Shown here one piece after another: positions 51,619-53,165 of a stretch of DNA of 53,165 nucleotides. Under the pieces are notes generated by a model, which saw only the letters and a program-made list of their open reading frames with translations, searched no databases and had not been told where the DNA came from. The stretch is from Cruorifilaria tuberocauda (Eukaryota > Nematoda > Chromadorea > Rhabditida > Onchocercidae). Positions within the stretch are counted from its first letter, which is position 1, and every line of letters starts with the position of its first letter. Location of the stretch: contig JABVXU010000378.1 of NCBI GenBank assembly GCA_013365365.1, positions 1 through 53,165 of the forward strand, given 5' to 3'. The translations under genes and the position numbers were made by a program.

Positions 51619-52169
51619 CTCCTAATCTTTAATATCTCGGTTTTGCTAAAACCAACTAATCTATCTAAGTAACTTTTCAGCGAAACATCGATTAAACTAA
51701 AACCATACTTTACTACAAAACCACCAATTATGGAAGTGTCTACTATATTATCTACTTTTATTATCTTACCAATAGAACTCAAAGATTCAGTAATTATTTT
51801 TATGTCAGTCCCACTCAGCATCTCTGCTGACTTTATAGTAACTTCTAACTCATTATCATTTTCTCTTACAAGATTTAAGAACTTTTTTAGTATAAAGAGT
51901 AATAAATTAGAGCGCCTGTTTGCAAGTATTACTATAATGAATCTTACTAAGCTTTCATTCAGATCTCTACCTATGGAAAGTAGAACCTCTCTCTTGTGCG
52001 TAAGAGAAATTATAGGATGAGACAGATACATAAAAACCTCAGGTCGACTTTCAAAAAAATCCAATAAAAACTGGACTTCTTTTTTTATAGGACCTAACTT
52101 GTTTTTTGCAACATAAAACAGGACCTTAGCATAAGATGAAATTAAATTAATGTATTGAGCCTTTTTCAC
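51609..52169 (-). CDS. atpH: ATP synthase F1 subunit delta
   Basis: Peripheral-stalk subunit that joins the F1 head to the b subunits. The 186 residues show the OSCP/delta layout: an N-terminal helical bundle starting [16 protein letters not shown], and a C-terminal part with [33 protein letters not shown], the family signature (GG-x-V near the end). The pattern is weakly conserved, as usual for delta, but the position before atpA settles the call. Confidence 0.92.
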   Translation of the reverse strand: MKKAQYINLISSYAKVLFYVAKNKLGPIKKEVQFLLDFFESRPEVFMYLSHPIISLTHKREVLLSIGRDLNESLVRFIIVILANRRSNLLLFILKKFLNLVRENDNELEVTIKSAEMLSGTDIKIITESLSSIGKIIKVDNIVDTSIIGGFVVKYGFSLIDVSLKSYLDRLVGFSKTEILKIRSCI

Positions 52170-53165
52170 ATTAAATTACACATATATAAAAAGCTAAATA
52201 TCTTACAGTTTGGCCATATGGTCAACTAAAAAGCTTAGACCTCAGCTGATATACAACCAAAACTTTTATGGCTTAAATTCATTTAGTTATTTGTCTGCTA
52301 AGGAAAAACATGCTAAAAATAGTTAGATCCAACGATCAAGTTAATTATAACGATTTTCTTAGAATAAAGGAAAATACTTTTCACTACTTACCTATTACTA
52401 ATTGCTAACTACTAGCTAAAAAGATCACATCACCAAAGATAACACATAATTTTATAAACATTTCTTCTTAATTTAACAAAAGAATATCGCTAAAGCAACT
52501 TGAAAAGTGTATTCTCAGCAGAGCATGACAATCTAAATACATTGTGGTTTTACTTTTTTAAGTTTAAAAGTTGCTGATTGCAACCTTTGTTCTAGGCAGC
52601 TCTTTACTGACATCCTGCCCTTTCTTCAAAAAAAAATTCCTAGTATATATAGATCAAGAAACGGATCATGAGAAAAAAGGCACATACAGACATGTTTCAA
52701 GATGAACATATCCTTTTAGATTAGATGCTACTTCTACAGCCTATCTATAGTAATTACTATATACACATATGTTCTCGACTCACTTTTAACAATACAACAT
52801 GACATTTACCTATTCTTCTTTAAGCTAAAATATAGTAACTTACCAAGTAGGTTAATTGCAAGATGTTCCTTTCTTGCTTAATTTTAAGAGCATTAATCTT
52901 CCTTTCTTTAGAAAAAGAGATAGCAAATTTCTCTTATTTGTATTCTTCAAAGGTTTATCTTATTTTGTTTTTATACTTAAACTCTCAAAATCAATTATCT
53001 TTACTTATATATCCCGCTAGCGGGAGTCCTAGATATTAAGAGCCCATATTCCAGTCTAATTGCTTTTTCAGTAGTTTGTTTCTTGTTTTCGAGTATGCTA
53101 TATGTCGGTAAAGCCAGATAATTCAATAAGGAGTCTTGAAATTCTCTCACCATGTACTTATACTA
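52170..53165. other. Upstream region of atpH and right end of the window
   Basis: About 1 kb without a gene. It holds the atpH promoter, which I cannot place, and a GC-rich palindrome near 53012-53025 listed separately. All frames are broken by stops. Confidence 0.5.
53012..53025. repeat. GC-rich palindrome TCCCGCTAGCGGGA
   Basis: A perfect 14-base inverted repeat, strikingly GC-rich against AT-rich surroundings, in non-coding Wolbachia DNA. It could be the core of a dispersed short repeat or the remains of a terminator stem. Confidence 0.6.

Overview
The window joins two kinds of genome. Bases 1 to about 20.2 kb are AT-rich nematode nuclear DNA. Three intron-containing protein genes can be reconstructed exon by exon: a PCBP/hnRNP-E-type RNA-binding protein (+), a LENG8/Thp3-type SAC3/GANP-family protein (-), and RNA polymerase II subunit RPB3 (+). 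Introns obey GT/AG, exon phases add up, and polypyrimidine-AG sites compatible with SL trans-splicing lie just before two start codons. From about 20.24 kb to the end the DNA is bacterial: short intergenic gaps, operons, no introns, and Rickettsiales-type proteins. Gene content (split ATP synthase genes with atpH-atpA next to greA and ribB, coxB-coxA-ctaB, CckA, hemF, VirB2-like pilin) and the low coding density point to Wolbachia of a filarial nematode. I cannot name the species or supergroup from the sequence alone.

Layout of the nematode part: 968-8154 PCBP-like gene with a 56-glutamine tract; 9229-13980 LENG8-like gene, convergent with it; 13981-14619 divergent intergenic space; 14620-16467 rpb-3; then about 3.7 kb without a recognisable gene up to the junction.

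Layout of the bacterial part: 20.24-21.5 kb holds two truncated Wolbachia gene fragments on opposite strands (PBP2 and ValS C-terminus), so the junction zone is scrambled. Then come pyrF, an unidentified remnant, hemF and cckA (divergent), a 2-kb decayed gene desert, tRNA-Arg(ACG), dnaJ, pdhB and mgtE (convergent, stop codons overlapping), prfB with its programmed +1 frameshift, typA, gap-tatC, then on the minus strand an AsmA/YhdP-like protein with rnhA, ctaB-coxA-coxB, and an HlyD-type membrane fusion protein. fabG (one-base frameshift) and a VirB2-like gene follow on the plus strand, and the window closes with atpH-atpA-greA-ribB on the minus strand and about 1 kb of non-coding DNA.

The bacterial genes cover energy metabolism (cytochrome oxidase and its heme O synthase, ATP synthase, pyruvate dehydrogenase), heme and riboflavin synthesis, pyrimidine synthesis, translation (RF2, BipA, GreA for transcription), cell-cycle signalling (CckA) and secretion (Tat, type I, type IV pilin). 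The central question is whether the junction is a real insertion of Wolbachia DNA into the worm nucleus or an assembly chimera. The 30 kb of almost entirely intact bacterial genes favours recent transfer or chimera over an old transfer; the broken fragments at the border fit an insertion or a rearranged symbiont locus.
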